This document shows, piece by piece, positions 1 to 11,497 of a stretch of 64,000 nt of DNA. Where the stretch lies: positions 3,908,501 to 3,972,500 of the forward strand of contig NC_091874.1 in NCBI RefSeq assembly GCF_019399895.1, given 5' to 3'. Positions within the stretch are counted from its first letter, which is position 1, and each line of letters begins with the position of its first letter. The position numbers and the translations under genes are program-made. Under the pieces are notes generated by a model. That model saw nothing but the letters and a program-made list of their open reading frames with translations. It did no database searches and was not told where the DNA came from. This DNA comes from Cardiocondyla obscurior (Eukaryota; Arthropoda; Insecta; Hymenoptera; Formicidae).

Positions 1-173
1 AACCAAGCCACGGAGTTGTAGCTGCTAACTTAGTTTGTGAACTGCAAAATCCTCCGCCACCCACGAGGGCATACAAATAATAATTCTTTGTTTCGCGCGC
101 CACGGAGACGTGTAAATACCGGCGTGGCTCTCTCCGGCTTGTAGAGAGTCTGCTAGAACTAGCGGGAAGAAGC

Positions 174-232
174 GAGAGGGTAAAAAGGGCAGGGAGGAAG
201 AGAGAAAGAAAGAGAGAGAAAGAGAAAGATAG
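174..232. repeat. GA-rich low-complexity block
   Basis: Imperfect GA/GAAA microsatellite, interrupted by GGG and GGA triplets. The minus strand is correspondingly a TC-rich tract and supplies a serine/leucine run to a chance minus-strand open frame that spans 25-453. Confidence 0.85.
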
Positions 233-481
233 GTCGACGGAGTAGATAGCGGGAGGAACCGAGAGAAAGCGGAAGGAGCATAGTGCGAAGAGGCGAAAAG
301 ACCATTCCTGCGGTAACGCCTAAATCGCTCCAACAACTCATCCGCTGAAAGTTGCGACGAGCTTTGAAGATCTACGACGAGAGATGAGGGCTTCACCTCC
401 TTTCCTACAGAAACGATTCTCCACTTTTCTATCCGCGGGGCTACTTCAGCCACGTTGACGCTTTCGCTTCCGTTTCGTATG

Positions 482-507
482 TTTTTTTTTTTTTTTTTTT
501 TTTTTTT
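482..507. repeat. Poly-T tract (26 T)
   Basis: Uninterrupted run of T. No target-site duplication or retroposed body was seen beside it, so it is called a homopolymer rather than a SINE or LINE tail. Confidence 0.95.
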
Positions 508-880
508 GAGCTAAAAACTTAATCGATCCCATCGTGAGTGATTTTAAATTTATTTAATGTCAATGTCTATATATATCTTTACGTGGAGAGTATGATTTAA
601 TTGTATTACAATGCGCGGTGGAAAATTCTCTTCTGCGAAGGAAACAATTAAATATTAAAATAAATATTAACGATGAGAAAAAAAATTACGTAGCGTACGT
701 AACGAGCGTTATAAAAACATATAATTTATATGATGATTAAATATTAACAAAATTAAATAATTGATTCGAGATAATATAGAAGTACGCGGTACAAAAGTAC
801 GCGACGGGACAAAGGCAGACGTAATAAAGATGTAGCGCGAAAGGATATTGACCGCGGAAAAGGCAGAATAAGGTGGAAGT
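508..880. other. AT-rich unassigned stretch
   Basis: AT-rich sequence with many stops in all frames. Nothing gene-like or structured was seen. Confidence 0.7.
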
Positions 881-964
881 CTAGTGATCGACGTCGAAAG
901 TCCAACGCAGTCGTCCTGGACGGTCTGGCAATAACAGAGTAAACTCCGGGAGTCTGGGTGAGGA

Positions 965-1420
965 ACGGAGAGCTAGCCTAGGTAGGAGAAGCGGAGGCGG
1001 AAGAAAAGAGAAGTGCTGGAAAACGAGAAGGAGAACGGGGCGGGAGGGAGGGAAATCGGAGGTAGGGTGATAGAAGGGAGGCGAGGCGAGTCGGTCGGCG
1101 GAACGTGGAGGGACAGGGACGAGAGCCGAGAAAATTGCGAAGGAACAAGCGAGAGGGAAAGCTTCGTGCTCGAGCTCCGCGAAGAAAACGCTTCGGTTTA
1201 TTTCAGTTCGATTTTTCCAGTGTCGCCGTCGCCCTGACGACAATTCGCAGGCGCGGCACAGTCCTCTTCTCTCTCTCACCCTCTCGCCGTTCTATCTCCC
1301 ACATTCTTTCCTCTCCTCTCTGTCTTTTCTACTGATGCTTCGCTACTCCTTCTCTATTTCGCGATATCTCTCTTTCTCTTTCGCTTGCTTCTCTCTCTCT
1401 TCCTCTTCTTCGCTCTCTCT
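965..1420. repeat. Purine block followed by TC block
   Basis: The plus strand is purine-rich from about 965 to 1160 and pyrimidine-rich from about 1262 to 1420 (TCTC runs). The low complexity creates long open frames on both strands and pseudo-acceptor sites, which are discounted here. Confidence 0.7.
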
Positions 1421-3116
1421 GGTCCAACGGAACGAACGAATGGGTTACGCCCAGATGCGCGCATCGAACCCTGGTCAATAGAGTTGTGTCTCTTCTTCGT
1501 GCCGGTCCGCCACTCCTCTTCGGCGCCCTCTCCGTTTCGCCGCGGGCAGTCTGTTCTGACGACGTAGAGTCCGAAAGGGGGTGTAGCACTTCCGCTGCAT
1601 GCGCGGGGGAGGGAACGGGGTTGCGTGTAGGTGCGTTGGTCCATCGATACAGGAAAGGGTGGACCCCGTTGCCGATGCCAGGCGGGCAGGAGTTTACCGG
1701 GGGTGCTGCGTGGTGAGCGAGCATCCGAGCCGTTGTAGGACCACCCCCGCGCGATTGGAAATCTATTCCCACCCTCGAAGTCGAACCTCGACCTATCGGA
1801 GGGTTCGGTTCGGAGATATTGAGTCTGCGCTCTCTTCTCTCGTCGTCGTACTTTGTTCGTTCTATGGTTACGCGCCACATTACCGTTCTCCCGCCCTCTC
1901 TACCCTCCTCTCCATACCTCTCTTTTACCTTTATTACCATATCCTAGTTCGAATTATTCGTTTTTCTACTTTAACAAGATTAATGCTTTATCTTATTTAA
2001 CTTTGCGATATATCTATGCGCTTAATTTAAAATAATTATCGAAACAACGGTACGCACAAGTTGCCTCATCAACGAGTATTTATCTCAGTTTCTACGGCCG
2101 AGATACCATCTCGCCATTGAGCGATAATTATTTAATTCTACGTCGCTTTTATTCAGATCACGCAACAGATCATTATTACCGGTCCGATTGCTAATTTCGA
2201 AAAGCGTCGAGGAAGAATTATTTTAACACCGACGCAACGTGAATTATCCCCCCGGCGTCGGTACCGATTAATATCTCGGTGCCGTTAAAATGGACTGTAA
2301 CGCGGGTATGTATATCACGACGTGGACCTGTCGTTAAGTGCGTTTATGTCTCTTTAGTGGCGCTTGCGTGAAATATTTTCGGTCGATGTCGTCGCACGTG
2401 CACATGTAACCGGGCCCGTACACGTACACACGTCCGCGTACCATATTCGACGAGCCAACACTCCCGGGAACGGCCATACCTCATTGCACCGGACAGTGGT
2501 CAGATATTTTCACAATAGGTTCCGCGCCGGTGCTTTCATTGCAGGAAACTTCGCGGCTTGCCGGGGTGTTAAATGGCGGAGCGCCATTGAATACGCTTCC
2601 ACAATACGGTCACTACGCAGTATCGTAACGCGCCTCTACCTTCGGGCACGATAGAGGAAGGTACACGCGATATTCTCCGATGCCGTACTAAAATTTACTC
2701 GACGCCGAGAACTTCTCGCGTTCCCGCGAGCGCGCCGTTGCGAGTCTCACGGATGTCGTTCGTCGATCGCGACGAGAAGCGCGGAAGATGTTAAAAACTT
2801 TATCCCGGACGTATTGTGGTCGGACTTTAAACGAACGCGGTGTAAATGACACATGACACGCGGGAGATAGCGTGGGAGGTACCGTAATCACTATTATGCG
2901 GTTTGATATACGAGAATAAATAATTTCATCTCGCCGCGCTCGGCAGCTTGGATCTCAGATTCTATCCTCCTTGCGCTCTTTCGTGATTATTAAATTACAA
3001 AGTCGACAAGTGGATTTTACTTTACGTCGTTAGCGCGGAACTGCAAATATAGATACACACAAATGCTTCGGTTTATAGTCCATTAGAAGGAGTACTTAAG
3101 TATAATTTATCGCGTC
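1421..3116. other. Unassigned CpG-rich then mixed DNA
   Basis: Overlapping open frames of 130-200 codons on opposite strands at 1329-2000 look like by-products of GC-rich composition, since none shows a domain or splice grammar. Around 2364-2660 the sequence is again CpG-rich. No RNA gene or repeat was recognised. Confidence 0.6.
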
Positions 3117-3127
3117 TTTTTTTTTTT

Positions 3128-3132
<5 letters not shown>

Positions 3133-3164
<32 letters not shown>
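3133..3164. repeat. Poly-T tract (32 T)
   Basis: Longest homopolymer in the window. It is preceded by another run of 14 T at 3117-3130, the two separated only by the dinucleotide AC. Confidence 0.95.
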
Positions 3165-3965
3165 CTCTACAAGATTCTGTCGAGAAGTTTTACCAAGGAA
3201 CTGTAAGAGAAAGTAGTCTAAAAACGTGTAAGACAAGGAGAGTAGAATTGAGCTTGAAAACCAGGCAAATTGTAAAGATAATGTTGCACGCCCTTGAGTG
3301 GATATAGTCACTAAGTATATGGCTCATATCATTTTACAGTTGCAACGTATTAATGTATTCTTTGATACCATAAAATGCGTTTTATTTCTTCCGGTTCTCG
3401 ACCATATATTATTTATCCGTCAACGCTGCAGGACGACATTTGAAATAACAAACTGACTTTAACGCTCGCATTGGTTATAAAATAAATGTTCTGTTGGCAA
3501 TTTAATTCCGTTTCAACTTTAGCAATAACACGATTTTTAAGTTTACGCTACTCGACAATATAGTTAGACAATCTGATATAATAATTTAACATACACGCCA
3601 TTTGCAAAACATATTAAAGGTTCGTTAAAAATATGAATTTAATAAAAAAATAAATTTCTGAATATAATATCAATTTATAATTATCTACGTAAATACGCGA
3701 TAGGTTACACCGACATTATTAATTTATCATTTGGTTTATTCGGTAATCATTAAAATGTGCGCGCGTCATGATTTACGCGGGGGGAATGCTGGAGAGCGAA
3801 ATCCTCGTTCGGAATGATGAAAAACATCATCCCGTCTACCGGCCATTTCTTCGACAATGCGTTCGCACCCGGCCGAACGAGCAAGCAGGGCGACGCACGG
3901 CGCCGATAAAAAAGAAGAGAGTTTTCTCTCTCCGTCCCTTCTTTCCTATTTCATTCCTTTCTCTA
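3165..3965. other. AT-rich unassigned stretch
   Basis: AT-rich with no persuasive coding signal. An ATG-initiated open frame starts at 3768 on the plus strand, but it overlaps competing frames and has no splice or promoter support. Confidence 0.6.
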
Positions 3966-4296
3966 TCACAAGCGGAACCCGTTGGGGGCGGTGGCGGTAT
4001 GTCGAGGACCGTCGAAGGGGTGGCCAGGCAAGGTGGGTGGTGAACGAGCAGGGCACGACGGGATGGAAGGCGGTTGTGCGAGAGGGCGCGCACCGAAGGG
4101 TGGGACAAGAGAGGGTATAGAAGCTATCGACGTTTTTACGTAACAAATCAGTCGTAACTGCCGCGCCGGTGCTGCGACCGTGCGCGGTGAACGACCAATG
4201 AGAGAGCCAGCCGATATTCGATACCCGATCACATCATAGGTTCCTGCCCGCCGCTTGAAACACCGCGGTAGTCCAATAGCCAGATGGGAAAAAGCG
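3966..4296 (-). CDS. Candidate terminal exon, unrecognised product
   Basis: On the minus strand a long pyrimidine tract ends in TCCTCAG at 4299-4297 and would act as a splice acceptor. From 4295 one frame stays open for about 110 codons to a stop at 3966. The predicted tail is rich in proline, alanine and arginine after an early mixed segment and matches no family I recognise. All three frames stay open for at least 20 codons after the acceptor, which shows how permissive this GC-rich DNA is. The acceptor also sits in a low-complexity CT block, where pseudo-acceptors are common. Treat it as a weak hypothesis. Confidence 0.13.
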
Positions 4297-4557
4297 CTGA
4301 GGAGAGAATGAGAGAGAACGCGAGGAGGAATTGGAGAAGGTAGGGAGTAACGGCGGGAGGATCAAAGTGGGAGCGAACGGGACCGCGCGAGGGAGAGAAA
4401 AGAAAGGAGCGAGGAAGAGGGTGCCGCGCATCTACACCAATGTCGCGGCGATGCGCGCGGGGGTGAGGTGCGCTCCGGTGCTACCATGGATTGCGATTGC
4501 ACCCCAGCCCGACCAGCCAACCTCGTGGCAGGCAATTCGTTGGGTTCGCCATTTTTT

Positions 4558-4609
4558 CTTCCTTCCTTCCTTCCTAGTTTTTTTCTTTTTTTTTTTTTTT
4601 TTTTTTTTT
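4558..4609. repeat. CTTC microsatellite plus poly-T (24 T)
   Basis: Four to five copies of CTTC at 4558-4575 lead into a broken T run, then an uninterrupted T24 at 4586-4609. Confidence 0.93.
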
Positions 4610-5475
4610 CGCCGTTCTCCAGCATAACCCCGAAAACACGGGAGTGAGGGGGACGGGGGCACTGACGCGAACGGTCGACTGTGACTTATTGTTTTACGAG
4701 GCTGGAGATTAATCTCCCCCAGCGGAGAGCAATTACGTGTATCCTCGAGTGATCGATATCGAGCGGTATCAAAATTTTTTTGCTAAGCTCGCGAATTCGA
4801 TATAAATGGCAAAGTAGCGTTAAGAAAATTCCGATGATTCAACGTACGCCGTTGTAACGAAACGTACTTCGCTATTAATGTGCGCGACTTCTAAGAGACG
4901 CGCCTCGCGCCTGATAAGAGAAGTGTCATTTATAATTCATCTTGCAGCAGACGAAATTCTAAACGCCCCCGGCTGGTAAGCGCGTATACAAAGCAGAGGA
5001 AACTCGATCCTAATATCGCCAGTGATTCTGGATACAGGGAGGATGATAGCGCAGAATTCGCGACGAAAGCGCGAAGGGGAAGGAGCGGACGGTTCTCAGA
5101 GTCCATAGGGGTTATATGGGGGACGCGGCGCGAGGGGTTAGGTGGATGTGCAGCGAGTGGAGGATAGGGGTAGATGGTGGAAGTAAAGGCGCGAGTGTAG
5201 AAGGAGCGTTTTAATCTACGGTCACGCGGAGGAGCGAGACGCTCGGGTCGGTCCTCACTCCCGCGCCCGGATTATAATCAACCCTTTTATCCTAGGCTTT
5301 CCATGTCGCTAATTTCCATAATTACACAGACGCTAAAATCACAATATCCTCTGCCGGCAGAAAGGAGTAACCTACGTGAGCTTCCTCCTCATCCTCCTCC
5401 CCCAAACGCCGGCAGCGTCACACGAGCAGAATGGTGGTTCCATGCAGGGAGAGAAAACGAGAGGAAAACAGAATG
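4610..5475. other. Unassigned intergenic-like DNA
   Basis: No convincing gene. At 4949-4976 a short segment is framed by TTGCAG and GTAAGC and is open in one frame, but 28 bases is too short to judge. Confidence 0.6.
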
Positions 5476-5548
5476 AAAGAGTGAGAGAGAGAGAGAGAGA
5501 TTGAGAGAGAGAAAGAGAGATAGTGAGAGAGAGGAAGCGAGAGAGAGA
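5476..5548. repeat. GA microsatellite
   Basis: Interrupted (GA)n with TTGA and TAGT breaks. Looser GA-rich sequence continues to about 5620. Confidence 0.92.
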
Positions 5549-5620
5549 ACGGTGGGTGTAAGGAAGGAAAGAGAAAGAGAAAAATAGAAGGATAGAGAAA
5601 GAGAACGAGCGGGTGAAAGG

Positions 5621-6356
5621 TACAGCTTGGGGGAGGTAGAGGCGGTGGGTGGAAGCGGCTCGCTAGAGATAAAGGTACTCTTTAGCTAGGATGGCGCTCG
5701 CTCGTATGTTTATGCACTCGTATCCGCGTGGCCGGGCATGGAAGTGCCTGGATAACCAGCCAAGTGACAAGCCAGCAGGTCTCCGGCTGGCAGGCCCCTG
5801 CCATCGCGAGCATGCCTCTCGACTCGAATTTTGAAAGCCAGCCAACTCGGGAAAGTGGGTTTAAAAGTCTCTCGATAAGTGCCGGCGGACTGCGCCGACG
5901 GGTAAGGTTGCGTAGCTCGTTGTTACCAGCTACTATTCGTATTTTCGTTGAATTCGGGGGCGGCGACAACGTCTATTAGCACGCGCCGTTCTGTCAATTT
6001 TAAACGCGCCGCTTCCATCCCGCGAGATTTCCCGTTGCAGAATTTCAAGTAATAATTTCGCTTTTCCGCGTCGCGTTTCGCTGCTATTATCAAAACCCGC
6101 CGCGCACCGGCCATCGTCCGCTCCGACGTGATATCGTCTTTGAATGTTCACGGGTATAATAAGAAAGGCGCAAGAGAAAGTCCTCTCGGTTGTCGACAAA
6201 CAAAAGCGGCCCTTTAGGCAGGTGATCCTTAAGCCGTTTGTCGGCTTAGCAATGCTACTTGGTCACTTAAGTCCCGATGTTCCAACGCGGAAAGACTCGC
6301 CGAGTGACTGGAGTTGACTTTTCTCACTTTAACCTCGCGATGCGATGCTTGGCTTC
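5621..6356. other. Unassigned DNA
   Basis: Open frames of 60-95 codons occur on both strands between 5663 and 6199, none with splice grammar or recognisable motifs. No structured RNA or repeat was recognised. Confidence 0.6.
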
Positions 6357-6569
6357 AGGAGGAGGTGGAGGAGGGGGTTGCTGGGGCTGTATCGAGCGGC
6401 CCTCCTACATACATCTATCTCCTCCGACTCACTCTCCTCCTTCCCTCTCCCGGCGTTCCTCTCGCCCGCCCGCTCCTCCATCCTCTTTCCCTCTTTTCCC
6501 TCCGACATTCGTGGCCTTCCACCCCTTCCGCCCCTTTTCCAACCTTCTCTGTCTCCTCCACCTCCTCCT
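6357..6569. repeat. 17-bp GGA/TCC inverted repeat
   Basis: The purine arm 6357-6373 (AGGAGGAGGTGGAGGAG) is the perfect reverse complement of 6553-6569, leaving a loop of about 180 bases. Both arms are low complexity, so the match may have arisen by simple-repeat drift rather than selection for structure. Confidence 0.75.
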
Positions 6570-6762
6570 ACGGCTTTACCACCCTCTCTCCTCCACCTGC
6601 CTCCCGCGCAACCTCTCGCCCATCGTTCGCGACTCACCTACCCAAGCCCCCTTTCCTCAGCCTCTTCTCACCGTCGTCCTTTTCTCAACCCCGACACCCT
6701 TCCGCCCTCTTTCTCGCCACCGCCGTCTCACGCCGTCTCACTTTCCCTCTTTCTTTCTCTAG
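6401..6762. repeat. 360-base polypyrimidine-rich block
   Basis: The plus strand is overwhelmingly C and T for about 360 bases, so the minus strand is a purine block. This produces several overlapping serine/proline/leucine-rich open frames on both strands (6277-6901) that are composition artefacts. The block ends in CTCTAG directly upstream of a candidate exon. Confidence 0.85.
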
Positions 6763-6826
6763 GCCTTTACCTCGAAATGTTCCCACCGACAAACAAACCG
6801 CAGACACTTCGCAGTTTTACGCAATC
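6763..6826 (+). CDS. Candidate 64-base internal exon
   Basis: A very strong pyrimidine tract ending in CTCTAG precedes position 6763, and the segment ends at a near-consensus donor, GCAATC followed by GTAAGT at 6827. All three frames are open. The two most protein-like are PLPRNVPTDKQTADTSQFYAI-type (read from 6764, shown here only as a polar, threonine-rich 21-residue piece) and a frame containing MFPPTNKPQTLRSFTQ, whose ATG is at 6777. No family is recognised and no matching neighbour exon was found within 1 kb. The acceptor comes from a low-complexity block, so the donor is the more informative half. This could equally be a non-coding exon or a chance pairing. Confidence 0.22.
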
Positions 6827-7947
6827 GTAAGTTTCTTCATTTGTTTGCTCGTTTTCACGTTAATATTGTTGCACACACGCGTGGCGGCAAAGATCCATTA
6901 GCACGAAAATATCTCGCCGCGTAATAAATAATAGGCGATAGAAAGGAAAAGAAGTAACGGAAGAAATTGCGGGGGAGGGGAAAGAGATAAAACACGCGAG
7001 TATTTTATAAAACTCGAAAGAAACGGCTGTGTATTTATTTTTCGCCGTTCTTATTTGATCGATTGCGCTTTTATGTGTATTGAAACAATGAAAAACGCTA
7101 ACGCGACAAAAATTGTTCGTGTTAAAATGCATATATGAAATAAGGAGATAAAAGAAACGTGTCAGAAATATCGAGCTGGCAGAAAGGCGAGAACTGGAAT
7201 TGTTTTCTCTTGATGCAAGCGAGGAGCGAGCAATGCAGGCGAGCAGCGACATTCTACAACTTTATGCACTTTCCTTTACTACTCGGCGGAGGGCTAGGTG
7301 AATGAGCGAGCAAGGTGGTGGGGGTTAGTCGACGCCAAAATTGCTTCCAGTGTCGAGTTGCTCGAGGAAACTTTGGATTTTGGGTGAGAGGCGGGTGAGG
7401 AAAGGTGAAAGCCGAGAGAGAAGGCGGCGGAGTACAAGGTCACGCGTTGAGTCAGATTATTAACTTTTCCCCCCTAGGAGATCCTAAACGAATCTATGCA
7501 TCTCGCCGAAAGGGAGTCAGCCCTTGTAAAAGCGCATCGGGACGGACGTGTGTCCGTTTGTTAAATTGAAATAAAATAAAATTCGATCGATAATTAATAA
7601 ATTTAATTGTAGCGACTGCAATACGGTTTTTTCGCGCCGCGATATTAACGACGAGTTATAAGAATTAATTTTTCCACGTTCGATTTTTAATTAATCAAAT
7701 TAAATCGGGTTTTAAAAGACTATTGTTTCGTTTCGCGAAATCTTATTTGTCTTGGCGTGTGCATTAATCGTTCCTCGTGTATGTACGTACTTGCGCGTAT
7801 AAGGAACGTCTTGGCTGTGCGATACAAGAGTCAGAGTAGAGTCGTCGCGCGGATGGGGCGTCGAACGGTGAGAAGATCGTGGACGAAGGGAGGGTCGCGG
7901 CGGGAGAGAAATCGGGTGGAGTGGAAAGGTGCGGGACGTGGTAGGAC
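6827..7947. other. Unassigned DNA
   Basis: A minus-strand open frame of 130 codons at 6860-7252 has no motif and AT-rich codons. Nothing else was identified. Confidence 0.6.
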
Positions 7948-8019
7948 GAGAGGGAGAGCGAGTGAAAGAGAGAGAGAGAAAGAGAAAGAGAACGCGAGAT
8001 AGAGAGAGAAAGAGAGAAG
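7948..8019. repeat. GA microsatellite
   Basis: Interrupted GA/GAAA run on the plus strand. The minus-strand serine/leucine-rich open frame across it (7712-8089) is a product of the repeat. Confidence 0.9.
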
Positions 8020-8559
8020 TAGGAGAGCAGTATCTTGGAGACTTCGCACTGTATCTTGAAATGAGTTTTGTTGGATCAATAAGTTCCACTATAAGAACAC
8101 TCTCGCTCTGTCCCGGGGTGTATCGGGGTGTTGGTTCTATCCGTGTTTATCTGTGTCTGCAAATAGATACACGGCGTACATGGGTCCACCCCCTATCTCC
8201 CTTTTCTCTTCACTTCTCTCTTCTGTCTCACCCCGCCCGTCCCACGCGTCTCTTCTCTATCTATGTACCCGCCGCCGCGCCACTCAACTATGTACGAATA
8301 GGATAGTCGCTACAAGCATTTCGAGATGAGTCGAACTCAATCTCGCGGCAGACACATGCCGCGGAGTCTTATCCAGAACGAATCCGCCGTCTTCCGGTAA
8401 TCACGTGAATATGGATACGGGAGTTTCTGTAATTAACGACAGCGTCGTCGCGCGAGACAGATGACAGACGACGGTCTGAGAACGACGAATAGATCGACAT
8501 CGAAATTTAGGTTACCACGAAAGAAGCGGAGGGCAATTAATCCTGCCGATCAAACGGCA

Positions 8560-8582
8560 AAAAAAAAAAAAAAAAAAAAAAA
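8560..8582. repeat. Poly-A tract (23 A)
   Basis: Uninterrupted A run. No flanking duplication or element body was recognised. Confidence 0.95.
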
Positions 8583-11425
8583 GCGTTGACGATTCCAATG
8601 CAATTTTTAAACGCCAGTAAGCAGGACGACGCTGACACAATCGCGTGATTGGCAGAGCTTTAAACGCTACGGGGGTCCCCCTCGCCAGGCAAGCTCGTTC
8701 CCTTTTGACAAGCACGATCGGTTCCGCGTCTACGTACGATTGAAATTCCGTAGACACCTGCTATCGTGGTCATTTTTTTTAAACGTACGTTTCCCGTTCG
8801 AACCAGCGCCGCGCGTTGGGAAGCTTTCCAGACTTCGAAAACACGAACTGCCTGTTCCACAGCACGCGATTCTTACGATTTATTTTATTTTTTAAACCAC
8901 GGTCGCGTTTCTAGCGTAGAAATTATTGACGCGATTCTGAAACTTCGTCCATCGTCTTTAAAACGAGAGAGAACTTTCTCTTTTACACGTTGAAACGTGG
9001 AGAAACGTTACGACGAGGGTACCAACGCGGAAAGAATTAAATGCAATTAATGCGAGCGAATGAAGAAACGTATCATTAAAACGTTCCCGTAGAATTAGGT
9101 CAGCGTCGCGTCTTTTCCGAAATAATCACAGTTTTGGAGTCAGCCTGTACCAATGCCGGAGCAGCATTACCGTATGTACCAATAGAATACAATCTATACT
9201 CAGCGTCGGGGCGCCGCTTACATAAGACCACTCTTCCCGTCTCTCTCTCTCTCTTTCTCTTTCTCTTTCCTCCTCGCTTCAGGGGGTTGTCGCTGAGTAC
9301 ACAGTAAACAGGTACAGGTTGTATACGCATTCACATACACATTGCAACCCGGCCGAGCGACGCAGCCAACCAAACTAGTGGCGGGCTGCAGTGTCGCAGT
9401 GGAACTCGTAGATAGGGGAAACAATTGCTATCGGCCCGTAACAAATGCGCGGCAACCTGCGTTCGCAAGCTACGCCATCGGAACCACCCTATACCCTCTT
9501 CCCCCGCTTACCCCCCCGTCGCCCTCCGTTCCCTCCGCGAAGGCGATCATTATATTTCCTGATTAAAATAACACTAACGCACCCGGGTTTTGCGATCCGA
9601 GCCCGGCCCCAGGGAACCGCCATCGTCTCGATCGGTCTTTCGCGTTTCGTATCCCTCCACGCTTCACCTCGCTACCGGTCCTCTCCCGTTTCCTCGGGTA
9701 TTTGCACAACGAGCAGAGCGATTCTTGGCTTGGTGCCTGCGCCGTGACTTACGGCGCTCGTAAGAGCCTCGTAAGTTAGACGTTTGAACTCGAGCGTGAT
9801 TGACTCCGCGACAGAAACAAATAATCCGGACGCGTAATCACATTTTTGCGTTTTAAATAAGAACGGGCTTTCTTTGGGAACTTTAATCCCGCGAGTCTTC
9901 GCTCTTGACGTACGAGAACGACACGGTCGCGATAAAAACTGCACGCTTCTCGAGAATAAAAAGTTTTATCTGCTTAAACAATATTCGTATACTTGTTAAA
10001 TTTAACGCTGGCGTTAAATATATATATATATTTTTTTTTTTTTAATTACTAAAACCGCGAGAAGCCCGCGAAGACCGAACGTGCCTCTCGAAACTTTAAT
10101 TGAAGCGTGTTCTTTCGGCGCGCTCCTTATGCAAAACGCGACTCTGAGTCGAGATCGTCGAGTTCGTTCCAGCTGATTTAGAGTCTACCCTGCGTCTTGA
10201 TCCCTCAACAATGAACCTGATCGCGGAGTCGCGACACGGCCTCGTCCGTTGCTCCTCTCCTGCGTAAATATCTAAATCTTGGGGGCCCTTCGTCGTCGCG
10301 GAGGAGAGGCCCCCTTTGTGCAAACAATCTCCAGCGATAATCAGAGTCCTCTTGTGTCTCCCGTGCATGGAACGGCGGTACCGTTTTATGACGAGGCCCG
10401 GTAAATCATCCCTCGCAAGGCCCCCTCGTGGAAATGTCTCAGAGACGTCATAGGATTCGGTACGCCCGTTTCAGCGGCGGGAATTCTTCTACCTCCGCAC
10501 CGCGCGCGCACTTCTTCTTCTCCTCCGATCTGCATCCGATAACGAGCTCAACTCGGCGCGGGTATGTGACCGGCCGCACAGAGATGCATCGCCGTGCCGT
10601 TTTTATCTCCGCCGCGGAGCAGATTTACACCGACGACGGACGTAGACGTCGTTCCCGGTAGCGTCTCTATTGGAAGCGAGAGACGTTTCGCGCTCGTTAG
10701 ATCATAAAGACGAAAATGCAAAGGCCAGAGGTCGTCTCTTTCGCCGAGACGTGCAATGCTGATTAATTAATCCTATTGACGTCAGATCTTTTTTTTTTTT
10801 TTTTTTTCCTTTATTCACATCGAAACGTGCAGACTCGTTATTTATATTACGATAGTCTAAACAACGGATATCTTACAACGCTTCGTGAGTTCGGAGCGAA
10901 GTGTAATACTCGCAATTACGAGCGATTTGTTCTAGAGCGCGAAATACGCATTCGAATTTCACTTCACTTACTTCGCGGCATTAAAGTCAGGTTTAACGGT
11001 TATCGCATAAATTTCCGACGCGTCGTGACGTGCGTGTGTGCGAGGAAACTGCGCGCGGGCGAATCTAAAAAGTGAAGCAATGCGCTCCGAGATACCGCAC
11101 ACAGAAAAAGAGTATGCACACTGATGCATGCTCGCGGCTGCTTACCGGGGCGCGTATACGGCTTCATGTGCGTAATTAGAAGCTGCCGCGAACAATGAGA
11201 AGTATAACTTTTATTTCGCTTATCCGCGACGCCGATCTACCCCACACCTTCCTCGTATACCGCTGCGCTCGCCACGTACGCTCGGTACGGGGTTCACGGG
11301 CGAGCACAACCGGCGACGACGGCGACCGCGGTACGCAGGAAACTGTTTAACTGATTGTCGCTTCGAGGTAAACTTCGCAGTCACTTTTCCGCACGCTATA
11401 CGTACCACCCGCTTGAATTACTTAC
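8583..11425. other. Unassigned DNA with minor repeats
   Basis: Holds a TC run at 9241-9270, a small inverted repeat (ACTTACG at 9747-9753 against CGTAAGT at 9770-9776), a short TA run near 10018-10028, and a T19 tract at 10789-10807. Open frames of up to 100 codons have no domain or splice support. Confidence 0.6.
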
Positions 11426-11497
11426 CTGCGTCACGGACACAGGCGACATCGGTCGCGAGAGTTGCAGCGGGATAATATATTCTCCTATGATGCACAT
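11426..11497 (-). CDS. Candidate first coding exon
   Basis: On the minus strand an ATG at 11497-11495 opens a frame of 24 codons (beginning MCIIGEYIIP) that runs in phase 0 into CAG/GTAAGTAA at 11426/11425, a full-consensus splice donor. The frame is also open a few codons upstream to a TGA, so the ATG is a plausible start. No TATA box was seen upstream and no matching downstream exon was found. The peptide is too short to assign. The donor is among the best in the window, but a perfect donor by itself is expected several times by chance in 64 kb on two strands. Confidence 0.18.

Noticed and set aside
25..453. 142-codon minus-strand open frame with a protein-like first third
   Set aside because: It begins at GTG, not ATG, its middle is translated GA/TC repeat, and there is no acceptor or donor of quality. 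Probably chance.
881..977. Open tail after a strong minus-strand acceptor (CTTCTCCTACCTAG)
   Set aside because: The acceptor is generated by a purine-rich low-complexity block, the open tail is only about 30 codons, and no AATAAA lies nearby.
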